In this document: positions 1 through 12,926 of the stretch, in pieces | How the letters are laid out: every line of letters begins with the position of its first letter | How positions within the stretch are numbered: position 1 is the stretch's first letter | Assembly (NCBI GenBank): GCA_004335835.1 | Contig: RWJK01000945.1 | Location: forward strand, 1 to 56,064 | DNA length: 56,064 bases | Direction of reading: 5' to 3' | Source of the DNA: Scenedesmus sp. ARA3 | Lineage: Eukaryota > Chlorophyta > Chlorophyceae > Sphaeropleales > Scenedesmaceae | Position numbers and translations under genes: made by a program | Notes under the pieces: generated by a model | Told to the model about the DNA's origin: nothing | Databases searched by the model: none | Seen by the model: only the letters and a program-made list of their open reading frames with translations

Positions 1-70
1 GGGGTAGTACGGGGCAGTGCGGGGCAGTGCGGGGCAGTGCGGGGCAGTTGGGGCAGTGCGGGGCAGTGTG
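1..70. repeat. 10-bp G-rich minisatellite
   Basis: About seven tandem copies of a ten-base unit GGGGCAGTGC with small variants open the window. It lies upstream of, or in an intron of, the first gene and carries no coding signal I trust. Confidence 0.8.
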
Positions 71-334
71 AGGTTGCTGATGTTGAAGGGAGCTCATGTG
101 GATTCAAAACTGGGTGAAAAAGGGATGCAAGCCACAGGTCCAACAGTGGTTTTGTTACTCGGCGTATGTGCTGCTGCCTTGCTTTGCTCAGCGTTGCTGT
201 GTATAGCAAACTGAGCATGGTCAGCTGAACAGCTTTGCATAGCTGGTGCTGCAGCAGCAATGGCAACAACCGATGGTGCTGCTTCTGCTGCTGCTGCTGC
301 TGCTGCTGTTGCTGCTGCTGTGTGGTGGTTGCAG

Positions 335-432
335 CATGGCGTTTCATGACGCGGCTCAGGCTGTTGCTGAGGGCATGGTGGCTGATGGACTGCTGCAGCT
401 GGAGGACCTGGGCAGCATGGCAGGTGGGCGGC

Positions 433-486
<54 letters not shown>

Positions 487-712
487 CATTTGCAGCAGCA
501 GATACCTGGAGCAATGCCAAATATTGAACATCTAGTGAGGGTCGGGCTGCGGCATCAGCAGCCAGCCAGCGTTGCTTCCCAACCACCCAAGACAGTGTTC
601 AAAGCCAAGTCTGCCATTGCTTGTGTGCCTCGTTGCGCTGCGTCCCTGCTGCTGCTGCCGCCGCCGCCGCCGCCGCTGCTGCCGCTGCTGCCGCCGCTGC
701 TGCCGCTGCTGG

Positions 713-757
<45 letters not shown>

Positions 758-1288
758 AGCGCCGGTGTACTTCCTGGACGAGGCCAGCCAGCGGGGCGTG
801 TACGCTGACGTGGCGGACACCTGGGAGCTGCTGTCATTTGACATTGTTGATAACGTGTCACCGATGCGGCGGGAGTACCAGGAGGGCCGCGCCAGCAATG
901 AGCAGCAAGCAGCGGTGAGTGCGGCTTATGCAGATGCGTCCATTCCCGCAGCAAAGGCTGGCACAGCTGTTTGCCTCACCGCATCCATGAGGCTTGTCTG
1001 CTGACATGTGCTGCTTGATATTGATGACGTTAGCAGCTGCTTTTGTCGTTTCTAACCGTGTTATAACATGCCTGTGTGACGTGGCCGCAGGTGTTTGTCA
1101 ACTTCTGGAGGGCACTCATGGAGCCCTTCATGCAGCAAGGCCTGGCACGGCCAGCAGCAGGCCGCAGCGCAGCAGACGTCGCCGCGCTGCTGGCCACATT
1201 CTTTGAGCGCATGACAGCAGCAGCGCTGGCAAACCCTCAGCCCGCATCGTACCCGGCTGCGCGCGTGCTGCTGCGCCGCGCAGGCTAA
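335..1288 (+). CDS. Unrecognised protein, C-terminal exons (5' end outside or unresolved)
   Basis: Three exons fit by splice sites and phase: 335-423, 760-914 and 1091-1288, ending in TAA. The exon 1 donor is phase 1 and the next acceptor, CTGCTGCAG, restores the frame; the second intron is phase 0. The spliced peptide contains the acidic segment VYADVADTWELLSFDIVDNV and a segment beginning FVNFWRALMEPFMQQGL, and ends in an Arg-rich tail. It looks soluble and mostly helical; I do not recognise a family. The exon at 335 starts in phase 2, so at least one upstream exon exists. Both introns are triplet-rich: a (CAG)n run follows the first donor and a (CTG)n run forms the acceptor at 759. The polyglutamine, polyalanine and polyleucine readings across these tracts are shadows. 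Confidence 0.5.
434..485. repeat. (CAG)n tract in intron
   Basis: About 17 uninterrupted CAG units lie just downstream of the donor at 424. A mixed CTG/CCG tract (about 648-758) ends the same intron and provides its acceptor. Confidence 0.85.
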
Positions 1289-2851
1289 GGCGTGGCGGGG
1301 TGTGTGTGCATGGGGGCAGTGCTGTGATGGGGTGCTGCTGGCTGGTTTGGTTCGGTAAGTCCCACTGCGCTGCAGTGCTGTGCGTGTGCTGCTGCTGTGC
1401 TGCGGAGTGCCAGCCGGCGTGAGGCAGGGCGATGCTTTGCTTTGGCTGTTGGTGCGAATTTGCATTGCCAGGCTTGCTTCCATGTGACAGATGGAGCCAA
1501 AGAACCGGTCTGGGTTGCTTTTTTCTCTGCCTAATGAGCTTGTCATTGGCTCCCCAACGGGCAAGGTTACTCTTGTAACTTCTTTTGTGAGCCAATGCAG
1601 GGCAAAGCGTGCACAGCAGTAGCGTGCTGCAGCTGGCTGTGGGAAGCACTGCTGGGCCAGATCATTCAATGATCATCATTGGTGCGCGTAATGGAGGCTC
1701 AACGTGTTGACAGCATAGATGGCTAGATGGTAAGACTGTGACTCAACTCGTCGCTCATCAGCTGTGATCCAGGCACTGATAAAAGCTGAGAGGGAGTAGG
1801 GGGTGCGCATGTGCCGCGGTCAGCTGGCTGCACTCAAGCAGTTTGCCATCAGTGTGACTTCAAGTTGCGTACTACTTGATAAGTTGCTGTAACACATGAA
1901 GTACGGTATGTTCGTGATGCGCCTACAATTTAGCATTTGTAATGGATGTGTGGCGTCCGAACAATGCAGCGCCTTGTGGCCTTCTTAGCTAGAGAATAGA
2001 GCAGCTGTGCTCAGCAGTGCTGCCCTGCAGTACTGGCTGCCAGCTGCCAGGCAGAAGATTCATGCGCAAGCCAAATTCGACGGAAGGGACAGCCAATATG
2101 TTACAGCAATCCTTATAGACAATAATACGGAGGATCTGGCGCTCTTTTGTGTGCTGTGCGCTCTGCGAACCCGCAAGGCATGTGGCTACTGCACATGACG
2201 CGTGTAACGTGCGGTGCGACGTTAGTGAAACCCAAAATCCAGCAGTTTTTTTCATCCTTACTCTATTTTGTAATGCTGCACACTCATCTCACCCTTCGTT
2301 CCTTCCCCGTGGCTTCCGCAACAGTCTGAACGTCACCCTGAAGTAACACTCTGTTTATATAGGCCTTCCACAAGAAAATGTACACATAAGGCGCCTCCTC
2401 AACACTGACACCGTACTCAGAGTAGTTTTAGTCGGCAACTAGAGAGCTTTGTCTTGCTGTGCTGCATATCAGAGCGATCATATATATAAACGAGTAACCG
2501 CTGCCGTGCAAGCATGGCGTATTTCAACACATTAACGTTGGTGAGATGTTAATCTATTCCGAGGCGCTGCAGACGCACACCACAGCAGCAGCGTGAAGCG
2601 TCAAACGCAAGCTGCTGCTGCAGCATTTCTGTTGAGACAGGGAACTGCCTTCCTACCTGTTGAATGTCAAAGTTACCCAATGTTTTGGTATGTGTGTGTT
2701 ACCAATGCGTTCAGTGCTGATGTCTGATCAGCGCTGAGTCTGCGTCATGGTCTTGTTCCTATTGCTTCCTCGTCTGTGCTCCACCTAATGCGCGGTGCAG
2801 CCACGAAGCAGACAAACCGTTGAACATGTTTGTATTTGGCTTTGTTTGCAG
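1289..2851. other. Intergenic / untranslated region
   Basis: No exon-like frame is supported here. The first part is probably the 3' UTR of the upstream gene. The last few hundred bases must hold the promoter and the missing first exon of peroxidase 1, whose first recognised exon begins in phase 0 after the acceptor TTTGCAG at 2851. I could not pick its ATG. Confidence 0.5.
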
Positions 2852-5121
2852 GTCAGCCTAGTGCTGCTGTCCGTCTCCCACACCCATGCCGGGTGCCCTC
2901 ATGCTGCTCGCATGCTGCGGACAGCTGGCAACCACGTCGCCATGCCCAAAGGTCACCCCATCGTGCCTGCACCCACCACCAGGAAGCTGCAGGTGGGATG
3001 TGCTGAGGTTTGCCGGTCAAACCGGCAGGCAGCAGGGTCAACAACCAGCTGCAACTGCCATGTCAGCAGCGGTATGCTGGCAAACACAGATGCTGACAAG
3101 CCGTCTGCTGGCAGACACAGATCCTGGCGTTTGTTGAATGATGTCCCTTATTGATACCTGAACAACACCTGCTTGCGTGCTTGCAGCAGAGCTCCTATTC
3201 AATCTTGGGAGCTGGCATTGTTTCATGTACCCTTGTGCACCTCCTTATGTCACTGAGCTGCTCCCTGCTGCTGCTGCTGCTGCTGCTGCCACTGCAGGCA
3301 GCCTCCACTGTATCTGCCGGCTACCTTGCTGCCTTCAGGCGCATGACTGTGGAGCTGGAGAGCGTCATTGGGGACTGCCAGTTCAGTGTTGAGGGCATGG
3401 TGCGTGGGCTGCTGCTGCTGCTGCTGCCATGCACATGAGTGTTATACTTTGCAGAGCAGTCACCTGCAGACGCCTAGCACATTCACCCACACGTATGACG
3501 CCTGCTGCCAGCTGTGAGCCAACCTGTGCCGTTTATAAGTCAACTGCCCACATCTGCTGCTGCTGCTGCTGCTGCTGTTGGTCTGTCATGCTGCCACCAG
3601 GCATACGCCAACAACGCGAAGATCATTGTCAACAGCAGCAGCGTCTTCATGCCTGCTGCCTCCTGGCTGCGCGCCTTCTTCCACGACGCGGGCACCTTCA
3701 TCAAGAGCCCCTCAAAGGGAGGCCCCAAGGGCGGGCCCAACGGCTCCCTGGGGGTGGGCTGCCCCAGGAACCCCTGCGGCACACAGACAGCCAACAGTAC
3801 AATAAACGGTGTGAACGTGACGGTTGATACGACTTGCCCGAATGGGGCCCCGTCCGTGACTGGCTTCACAGATGGCAAAGCATACTGGTGAGATATGTAT
3901 ATGTTGCTATCAGGTTGCTTCGCTTGGGTGGTGTTGCGTGCAGTGCAGCAACTCCGTTACGTGTGGCAGCTCTGATATGACCATTGCCTGCTCACAGTCC
4001 GGCCCAACCACGCACGCAATGCTAACCAGTCCTAAAACAGGAACACACCTGGAAACGCTTGCCGCACGTCTCCCTCTGCTCTGCTGCCGCTTCCCCAATG
4101 CAGATAAGTGCATAGATTTGGCCGGCGGTGAAGCACAATCGACCCAACTTGCCTTGACTAAGTGTGAACCTGTCTGGCTCTGCTCTGCTGTCTCCTGCTG
4201 ACAGCTGCCCCAACGCCGATGAGTGCATTGCACACGGCCAGAGTGCTAACGCTGGCCCCACCCCCGGCCGCACCGTGCCTGTGTGCCTCAAGGGCAGCGC
4301 CGCCACAGTGGAGCTGTGCAGGCGAGAGAATGACAACCTGCACCCAACCATCCAGGTGCGTACTGCGCCTGCTCAGTCCTCTGCTCGAGCTGTGTGTGCT
4401 GATGCTGCTGGGTGACAGCAATTACTACACTGCTCAGCTGTAGCTATGACTGCTTGATCCAGGCTTTCAACTCACTTCACTGCAACACATGCACTAAGCG
4501 TAGGTAGACCATAAGTTGGTAACAGACACTTACCTGAGACCGCCTGCCTGCACCTGCTGCTGCTGCTGCCGCTGTTGCTTCTGCTGCTGCTGCAGTTCCT
4601 GCGTGGCCGCCAGCAGCGGGCCGACCTGACCTTCCCCGACCCAGCAGGTGGGCCCAACAAGACACTGTCATTTGCTGACATCCTGGTGGCAGCAGGCGTG
4701 GCTGCAGTCAAGCAGTGTTCCAAGGGCCGCGTCATCATCCCCTACACAGTGGGCCGGCCGGAGGCAACAGTGGCAGATGACACGCTGCTGCCCAGCCCTC
4801 AGGGCCTCATTGAGCAGAAGCACTTTGAGATCTTCCAGAACATGGTGCGTGGGCTAGCATGGTTTGGGGGGTTTTTCTTGCGCTGTGCTGCCGTAGTGCT
4901 GCATGGAACACGTGCCAGGGGCTGTGCCAGGCCTGAGACTAGCCATAAACGTGCTGCAGGTGGATGGAGAGAGGGTGGATTCAACGTGTGATTTGCGCAG
5001 CTGCTTGGCAGCAGGGCTCGTGCTGTGTCACTTGGGAACTGCCACACTTTGTGCCATGCCACGCACAAGCCTCACCAAGAAGAAATCCTCACCACCTCTA
5101 CAGTACTTGTGATGCTGACAA

Positions 5122-5154
<33 letters not shown>

Positions 5155-6315
5155 AGGGTCTGAACAAGAACGACATGATCACCCTTGTCACCGGCTCCCA
5201 TTCCATCGGCGGCTTCCACACCTTCAGCTCACCAGGCCTCACCGACTGCCCCTACGTGCCTTTTGACTGCAGCCCGGCAGGTGCGGCAGCAGCAGCTTGT
5301 GTGCACTTGTGTCTGGTTTTGGGCTGAACACGGCTAGCATACAGATACGTGCATGTGCTCTCTTTTGATTCACTGCAGCCCGCCAGGTGCGGCACTAGCA
5401 GCAGCTTGCGTGCATGCTGTTCGACCAGCACATGAGCGCATGCCATTGCATGGCTTGTGCTTGGTTGGTTGGTTGGCACGCTAGCAGCTGCAATGAATAC
5501 TCAGGCAGTTCTTGAGACAGCTCTGAGCACGTTTTTTATCGTTTAAGTGAGCTCTCAGGTCAGCCAACCTCTCTTCTTCCTGTGAGGTGTAAACCTTTCA
5601 GCAAAAGTTACACCGATGCTGCTGCTGCGCCTGTGTATTGTCACCCATCATCCACTTCAGGCCAGACCAGCGACGTGCCTTTTGACAACAACGTGTTCAA
5701 GGTCGCCTGCGACGGCATCCGCGGCATAAGCAAGGGCGCATGCGACTGGAACGACAAGTGCACAGACCCCACCAAGAACGAGACAGCGCAGGGCTGCCCC
5801 TTTGAGGGCAGTGCGCGTGAGGCCTACCAGCACTGCAGTGCCATGCCTGGCTACCCACAGCCGGGGCTGGTCTCAGACAAGTTCTTCTGTGAGGACCCAC
5901 CCACACAGGGCCGCATGGTGAGGGTTGGCTGGCGCTGGCTGTGTGACTGTCGTAATCACAACCTTGTAGCTGTCCTTGAAGTGAAGTGCATGCGTTACCA
6001 ACAGCTGCAAGTGCATGTCATATGCCTGGCATTTAAGCTGATTATGATGTGGTTTGTCCCGCCAGTCCACACAGCGTGAGCGGTGTGTTTGCTGTGCAGC
6101 ACACCACTTGGTCTGCTGCCGCATCATGTTATGTCATGCAACCCCATTGCCTGCTGTGCTGTTGTGTGCAGGTCAAGTACGCGGAGGACCAGGGCTTTTT
6201 CTACGCGCAGTATGCCTCTCTCTACTCCAACCTGGCCAACCTGGGCTACAAGAACAGTGACATCACCACCCTCAGCAGCAACAGCAGGAGGCGCCGCGCT
6301 GCAGCAGGCAACTGA
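2852..6315 (+). CDS. Secreted haem peroxidase, copy 1
   Basis: This is a plant/fungal/bacterial-type haem peroxidase that reduces H2O2 using an organic donor. Exons are 2852-2992, 3298-3399, 3601-3887, 4205-4355, 4596-4844, 5157-5280, 5661-5917 and 6172-6315 (TGA); all phases join. The distal haem motif WLRAFFHDAGTF (Arg, His) is in exon 3 and the proximal-His motif GSHSIGG is in exon 6. About 484 residues are visible, plus an unresolved N-terminal exon. The first visible exon reads VSLVLLSVSHTHAG, like a signal peptide end, and many cysteines suggest an extracellular enzyme. An alternative frame from the ATG at 2887 cannot splice in phase. Compared with copy 2, the C-terminus carries an extra basic tail (SSNSRRRRAAAGN). 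The subclass is uncertain: the distal motif is intermediate between class I and class II/III. Introns 3 and 6 carry duplicated exon edges. Confidence 0.8.
4085..4120 (+). repeat. Duplicate of exon 4 start inside intron 3 (peroxidase 1)
   Basis: The stretch around CCCCAATGCAGATAAGTGC closely matches the beginning of exon 4 at 4203-4229, and matches exon 4 of copy 2 even better. It lies about 115 bp upstream of the real acceptor, in the intron. Its frame soon hits a stop. Confidence 0.6.
5363..5412 (+). repeat. Duplicate of exon 6 end and donor inside intron 6 (peroxidase 1)
   Basis: The sequence repeats the last bases of exon 6 plus its donor and first intron bases (5263-5310): TTTTGA, then CTGCAGCCCG, CAGGTGCGGCA and a CAGCAGCTTG run, with a four-base insertion. 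The copy keeps a usable CAG/GTGCGG donor. Confidence 0.7.
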
Positions 6316-9300
6316 GGTGCCGGAGCAGCTAGCTACTTTACGAAAGCATTTAGCTTCTTAGTGCTGTAAGCTCTCAGGCTTTCACATTCATTTATTCTGA
6401 TCATTTCTGATCATGCAGAGGATGCAGAGGAATTGCTATCTGAGGCCTGCTGCTGTGATGTATGCACTTGCTTGCACTTGAAGACAGCGGCAGCTGCTGT
6501 TCTTGTGGATGCACACAGGTGCACCTGCCACTTCTGTGGCAGACAGCAGCAGCTTAGTTGCTGACAAAGCACTGGAAGTATTTGACCCGTTTCATGCATG
6601 CATGGTTCACTGTTCCCTTGCTTCTCTTTCGCACACTATTCATGCTATGTGCCGCAGATGGACTGTGGTTGTGGTTGTGGGCAATATACTGTTGTGCTGG
6701 GTGCCCCTGCATTGGCCTTACCATGCAGCTTGGCAGTCGCTGCGCTGTGTGACGCTGCAGAAAGGTTACAGGGCGCCTTGCTGGGCCACCATACTTGCTT
6801 TACATTTTCTCTCCTGAGAATGCACAGGCAGCAGTGGTGAAATTGCTGCCTGCTGCTGACGTTGGTTGCACTGCCTTGACTTGCTGACAGGACAGCTGCG
6901 CTGCTGTTGCTCAACTGCACCTTGCCACAGAGCCACTGCACTCAAAGTTTAGACAGCTGTTCCCTGCAGTGCTTTTGTTGTTCTAAACACTTGCATCTCT
7001 GTGTCTGTTATCAGGCACACATTCCCTTCTGTGTTTGTAGGTATGTGCTGCTTGTGAGGATGGCACTCCCTTCAGTGGGGATGCTTGACAGGCTGTTTCC
7101 TGCAAAGGTCTGGCTCTACCACAGTGGCACCAGAGTGCTGCATTGTGTCCCCTATGAGCCTCTCGTTGGCTCCTGACTGGGGTTCCCACTCCTCGTTGAG
7201 TGGAGCATGTAATGTAATGTAATGTGAAAGGGGCAGCAGTTTATGAGGACAATGCCTGAGGCCGTGTTGTTTACTCCCGTCATTACTGATGGATGCTATT
7301 GTTTGTTTTTTTACATGCTGACGGTGAGCATACTTGTCAGAGGCAATCCAGTGATATGTTATGTTGCACGTCAGTCCGTTTCCCCTGCTTGCCTCGAGTG
7401 CAGGCGGTGCTGTCACATCTTTGTGTGGAGATGTCAGCTGTCACCTGCCCACCAGCAAGTGCCGGCATTACTTCAACGCCTGCTGTTTGCAAAGCGTTAC
7501 CAGCTCACCAGCAGACACGTGTGATGCTTGTGGCAATCAGGGCATGCACTTGTGGCTGTGCATGTTGCACTGCTGTGGTTCAGGTCTTACCATCCAGGCA
7601 GTCCTCATCATCCATACAAAGTAGCTACTCTATAGAATCAAACTGCTGCAGCCACCTGCGGTGTCAGTTTACTGCGCTTGTTACAATCTTGATACATCAC
7701 ATGGATGTCACCAGCTTACAAAATTGCATTATCAAATTGGGTCGGTGTATGGCCAGTGTTGTCCGACTGTCAGTACCTTCAAAACTGGAGTCCAGATTCT
7801 GGACTGAACAGTGTTGCGTGGGAAGGAGACGCATACATGTTTCAGGTTTCTGTTGCTGGCCACATCATACAGATGCTGTTCAAAGGAGATTATGTGTACA
7901 TCTAGGGCCCTGCTGTAGCAGCAGGTGGTGGTTGTATTGTTCTGCTGCTGCTGTTGCCAGTATTCCCTGCCGCCTCCAGCTGCTTTTGCCCCCGCCAGAT
8001 GGCCGGAACATCAGCAGCAGCAGCAGAGTGTTATGTGTGGCCGCAAGTGCTTAGAAGCCTTGAGGATGCAATTGATCCTGCAGGGGGCTGCTGAGCCACA
8101 TGCGCTTGTGAACAAAATGACAGCTGCGATGGGGAGGTGATTTATCTTGCAAGGGCAGGCGCATGCATCGCTTTGGGAGATCATGGCTGCATTGCTGCAC
8201 TGCTGCATGGCAGTGTTTCTGGCTTTTTGTGTGGAGCAGCAACATGGAAAGTGCGGGTGAGGCCTCTAAAAGGGCTGTCACCGCCAGCTGCATGGCTGGC
8301 GACAGCTACGTGTCAAAAGGTACATGTTCAACAGGTGGTGAGGTGAAGTACTACTTTAGTAATGATGACTATGTCTGCTTGGGATGTATGTGGTAATCAG
8401 GGTAACATATGGCAAATGACCCCTGCAGGTGACGGTGTTCTGTTTCAGGCTGTTGTTTTACAGTAGGTACAAAGACAGACAGCAAGTTGCAACCGATATT
8501 ATCTTGCTGATGGCTGAACTTGGAAGCCGTAGTAGTAATGACAAAGAAGCGGAAGTGCAACCTACGTGCAGACATGAGAGACGTGGACTGGCAGTGACAG
8601 TCATTGCAGTGTACAGCAGGCTCTGCGCACGCCCTGGTCAGGTGGACAACAGCTCTCACCAGGGAAACAGGCTCATCGAATGATGCAGGATGAACACACT
8701 GCGTGTGCATTCACGCAAAGCGTCTAGTGTGACACAACGCCTGGATGTCAAACTGATTTAGGAGGGGGAGCTGGTCACATGTGCCACAGGTTGAGATGGT
8801 TACATGTGCCGGTTGGGGCACCACCTACGGTGGTTGGAGCCACAGCAGGACAGTGGGACAATCACCAGGTCTGAACATGAAGAAACCTCTTGCAGGCAAG
8901 CCCTCAAGTTGCAATACAATACAAGTTACACAAGATACATGGGCCCCATGTCCGGGATTCCAACATTCTTCTGCAAAGCTGAAGGGCAAACTTGGGGTGC
9001 GACAAGCTGCTGTTGACGGCCGTATGCACATACACAGCCGACAATGGCCCCGCCTGTTCTGCACCTCACCGACCCTCTCAGACTTGCTGCCGGCAGCCAA
9101 CCCAGCACGACCGCCAAGCAGCAGTGCCGCAACCCTGCCGCTGCATCAAACCATCCAACACTCACGCGTGCAAAGTACAATGCCCCCCACCCCACACCCA
9201 CCCCCGCCCCAGCCCCACCACATCAAACGCTCAGACCACCACATCCGTATTGGTTGCTGCAGCAGAGCCCTGGGTGTGCATATAATTCGAGCGCCAACCT

Positions 9301-9618
9301 TTGTGCCGTGGCAACCATCAGGACACCCCATACACCACTAATGGCAACACTGCTCGCGTCAGACATGATGTCAATCATCATCACCACATGCATGCTGTCA
9401 CTGCGAACCATACAGACATACTGCCTGGCTGTGATGCATAGAGCCTGCTTCATACAAACCAGCTTGCCTTGAAGACACCGTGCAGGTCACTGCACCGTGT
9501 AATGACATTCAAGTCAATGGTGACACCGACCTGAATCCACACTTCAAATATACACAGCGGAATGGCCAACAGCAGATGACATCAAAGGCAGGAAGCGTCA
9601 CCACCACCCCACTGCCAA
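6316..9618. other. Region between the inverted peroxidases, left part
   Basis: No gene model is supported in 3.3 kb. Open frames such as 7705-7905 lack splice context and family resemblance. A short (AATGT) run lies near 7208-7225. The first few hundred bases are presumably the 3' UTR of peroxidase 1. The texture changes near 8770 to A/C-rich sequence that continues beyond the LTR. Confidence 0.45.
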
Positions 9619-10049
9619 TGTAAGGTGTAAGATAGAAAGCAGTAAGTTTTCATAGATGTCGTTGTTTTCGAGATTGTTCTAGTCGCTTCGAGTGAGTTGT
9701 CGAATGATCTAGGCTGGTCTCGAATGTACAAGGTTTCTCTGGATCTCTCCGGAGATGGTATGATGTAGGTTTGCAGGATGCTTCTAGTATTGTTAACTCT
9801 GGATGTTTCTATTGAGTATACTATTTTGGAGACGACTATATATAGGGGTGCGATTTCAGTACTAATCATCAAGAAGTGTTCGATCTATAAGCGATCTCTC
9901 AAGCGCCCCACAGTTGTTCAGCTTCTCCTCTGTAACTAACTGGAATACTTTCTGTCTCCGGTCTACATCGATCCAGTTAGTATCCAGTCTAGTTCGCAGA
10001 AGGGTTCTGATCCTGTGCCTTCGATTGACAGTAGTTGTGAAACGCCGCA
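9619..10049 (+). mobile_element. Probable solo LTR with 5-bp target duplication
   Basis: A 431-bp AT-richer block begins with TG and ends with CA. It is flanked on both sides by GCCAA (9614-9618 and 10050-10054), the five-base duplication typical of LTR retrotransposons. It contains a strong TATA box (ACTATATATAGGGG around 9834-9847), as expected at a U3/R boundary, and lacks the triplet tracts of its surroundings. No internal retroelement coding lies next to it, so a solo LTR left by LTR-LTR recombination is the simplest reading. Orientation is inferred from the TATA box. A short non-autonomous element is the main alternative. Confidence 0.6.
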
Positions 10050-10054
10050 GCCAA

Positions 10055-11530
10055 CCCCAAACCTCACACTCGTGCAGGGCAACCCTGAGACTTGTATGGA
10101 GATATGTGACTCGGCACGGCTCAGCAGTGCCGCACCCCTCGCCATATCTTTATGCCGCCGCCCCCAGGAGAGCATACAGTCAGCTGACACCACAGGTAGC
10201 ACATGTGGTGACTGGGTGGGTTGGCTGGCAGATGGAGGCGGCACACATATATTGGCTGGAACAGAAGCATTGCCGTACAACAGACCAATGCAAGAGTGCA
10301 TGCTCTATGCCACGAGCGCCTGCTGTAGCCACTGGTCATGCTTTTGCAGGCAATGAACACGATGTTTTTGATCGCTGGCAGCAAGTGCCAGCAGTTGGCA
10401 GTTGACGGGCAAAGTGACCACATACAACACCTGGTACAACTGTCTGCATCAGAAGCATGACAGGTTACCGAAGAACAACAGGCGGATAACAACGGGCAAC
10501 AGTACTTCGGATTAGCATCTACAAGGCGTCACCCACCCACCGTACGAGATGTGTGACAAATGAGGCTGTGTACACATGTGTCATCAGGACTGCGTCAGGA
10601 CAGAGCCGCTGCTGCATGCAGCAGGGGGTGCCAGCACATCAGTGCTGTTGCGTTGGTCCGTCACTTTGCAGGAAACAGCCTGGTGGCCAAGTACGCCTAC
10701 ATAGGGCACCACCATACGGATTGGGTGACGAGCTCTCATGCAGCGTGTAAGAAATGCAAGGAATGTTTGGCTGATAGTCACAGAGATGTGCGGAACATCA
10801 CAAGCACTGGAGCAAGAATGAATCAGTGTGTAACTGTGAACGCCTGGGCTCTGGTAACAAGGCAAAAGTATTCAACAATGGTGATGCCTGTCCAGTCTGC
10901 GCAGTCAACGCAAACCACGCTCGACAACGTGCAGTAGTGACAGGCATCACTACCTGGACACCATGACAAGACACACACAAGTATGATTGGCAACAACACG
11001 AAGCGATGTCAACATCAAACCATTGTGGTGTGGCACAACATAAGTGCACACCCCGCAAATGTCCCCGTCTTACCATGAGAGCCGCGCTCTAGCAGTGCAT
11101 GATGACCTGGCAACTGCAAACACACTCCTCTCGGAACATTGTTTGACTGTAGTGCAACAGGGAAGCAAAGCAACAGAAACCACGCATGCATGTGGCAATG
11201 TCGGACTTTCAGTGCTTTTCTTCAACGAACGGCAGCCGCCGGTGTTTGCTGTGTGACTGGCACCAGCACCAGCATCACACAACGTACACAGCAAACACCA
11301 GCAGGGCCCAAACTGTCTTTTGTATATGGCCGGATCACACAATACACGTTAAACTTTTTCAAAGGAAGCTGCCTCAGCGCCTCAGTTGCCTGCGGCCGTG
11401 CGGCGCCTCATTTTGGTGCTGCTGAGGTACAGGTAGAGGGCATGGAGCCCAGGACCCCGCCCCTGTCCACACACACCCTCTGAGCGTTGACTGCCCCAGG
11501 AGCTGCAGAGCTGCCTGGGTAGTCACTCAT
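10055..11530. other. Region between the inverted peroxidases, right part
   Basis: No supported gene. The sequence is A/C-rich with several mid-length open frames (for example around 10560-10940) that show no splice logic and no recognisable family. The right end (about 11330-11530) is probably the 3' UTR of peroxidase 2, which runs on the minus strand. Confidence 0.45.
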
Positions 11531-12891
11531 TCACTCATTGCTGAGGGTGGTGATGTCACTGTTCTTGAAGCCCAGGTTGGCCAGGTTGGAGTACAGGGAG
11601 GCGTACTGCGCGTAGAAAAAGTCCTGGTCCTCTGCGTACTTGACCTGCACACAACAGCACAGCAGGCACACAAGCGCAGCAGGCACATGTTATGGGTGAG
11701 CAGCAGATGCTATGCAGTGACATGCTGCACAGCCATCACACTGCGGCTAGCTGTGTGAAGTGGCAGAGCTACTTCAGCTTAGCACAGTCAGCGGCCTGTG
11801 TTGTGCATCCAATGCAACCACCTGCGCTGCCTTGCTGCATGCGCTGCAATGACTCTTACACCGCCCCCTGCTGTAGCTCATTGCACCGCCCTGCGTGAGC
11901 GGGTCCTTACAGAGAATCTTGTTGAACTCTTCCGCAATGCAACTACAATTGTTATCAATCGCGTGCATCTGCAGCTCACCATGCGGCCTTGGGTGGGTGG
12001 GTGCTCACACCAGGACCTGTCTGAGCTCAGGCCCGGCTTGGGGTAGCTAGGTGGGGTGCCAGCCGCAGCACTGCAGCGCTGGAAGCCTGCTCGGGCCCTG
12101 CTTTCGAAGGGGCAGCCCTGTGCTGTCTCGTTCTTGGTGGGGTCTGTGCACTTGTCGTTCCAGTCGCAGGAAGGGCCCTTGCTTATGCCGCGGATGCCGT
12201 CACAGGCGACCTTGAACACGTTGTTGTCAAAAGGCGCGTCGCTGGTCTGGCCTGCGGTTGAATGTGTGAAACAGGTGGCAGGCGCAACAGCAGCAGCAGC
12301 AGCAGCAGCAGCTTAAGTGTGCTGTTAGGATGAAGTGGTTGGTTAATGCAGCTAACACATCACCCACCATCTATCAATGGTGACCATGCCGCCAGCCGGG
12401 CACATATACGTCTGCCGACCATGCTGATTGCTGCTTTTGTTGCGCCTGTTGGGTTCCTGCCAGATGGCAAGCAAAGGAACAGTATCATGTGCTGGTGACT
12501 TGCAGCCACAAAAGCAGGCGCACAGCAAACATGCTGCGGACTCACCTACTGGGCTGCAGTCAAAAGGGCAAGCATAGGCACCTGATCTTACACTCGTGAG
12601 TTGCAGAAACCAAAGCAGGCGTATAGCAAAGGTGCTGCAGCGGCAGCAGTTCAGCCTCACCTGCTGGGCTGCAGTGAAAGACGGACAGCACAAGCACATA
12701 TTTAATGCTAGCCGTGTCCAGCTCGAAACCAGACACAAGTGCACACAAGCTGCTGCAGCCTCACCTGCTGGGCTGCAGTCAAAGGGCGTGAAGGGGCAGT
12801 GAGTGAGGTCTGGGGAGCTGAAGGTCCTGAAGCCGCCGATGGAGTGAGAGCCGGTGACAAGGGTGATCATGTCGTTCTTGTTCAGGCCCTG

Positions 12892-12926
<35 letters not shown>

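Noticed and set aside
2887..2992. Signal-peptide-like frame starting MPGALMLLACCGQLATT in peroxidase exon 1 (and the same in copy 2)
   Set aside because: The shared donor leaves the wrong phase for the next exon; the overlapping frame that includes HTHAG joins correctly in both copies.
4104..4168. A ricin-B-lectin-like reading (KCIDLAGG and TQLALTKC) in an intron of peroxidase 1
   Set aside because: The start matches the exon 4 edge of the peroxidases, so it is a duplicated junction; the lectin look covers only about 20 residues and ends at stops.
7705..7905. Short frame with LNSVAW, resembling a reading near 28736 and one near 55170
   Set aside because: The similarity is about five residues and not supported by surrounding sequence.
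9044..9472. 142-codon Pro/Thr/His-rich frame left of the LTR
   Set aside because: A/C-rich composition gives such frames by chance; there is no start context or family.
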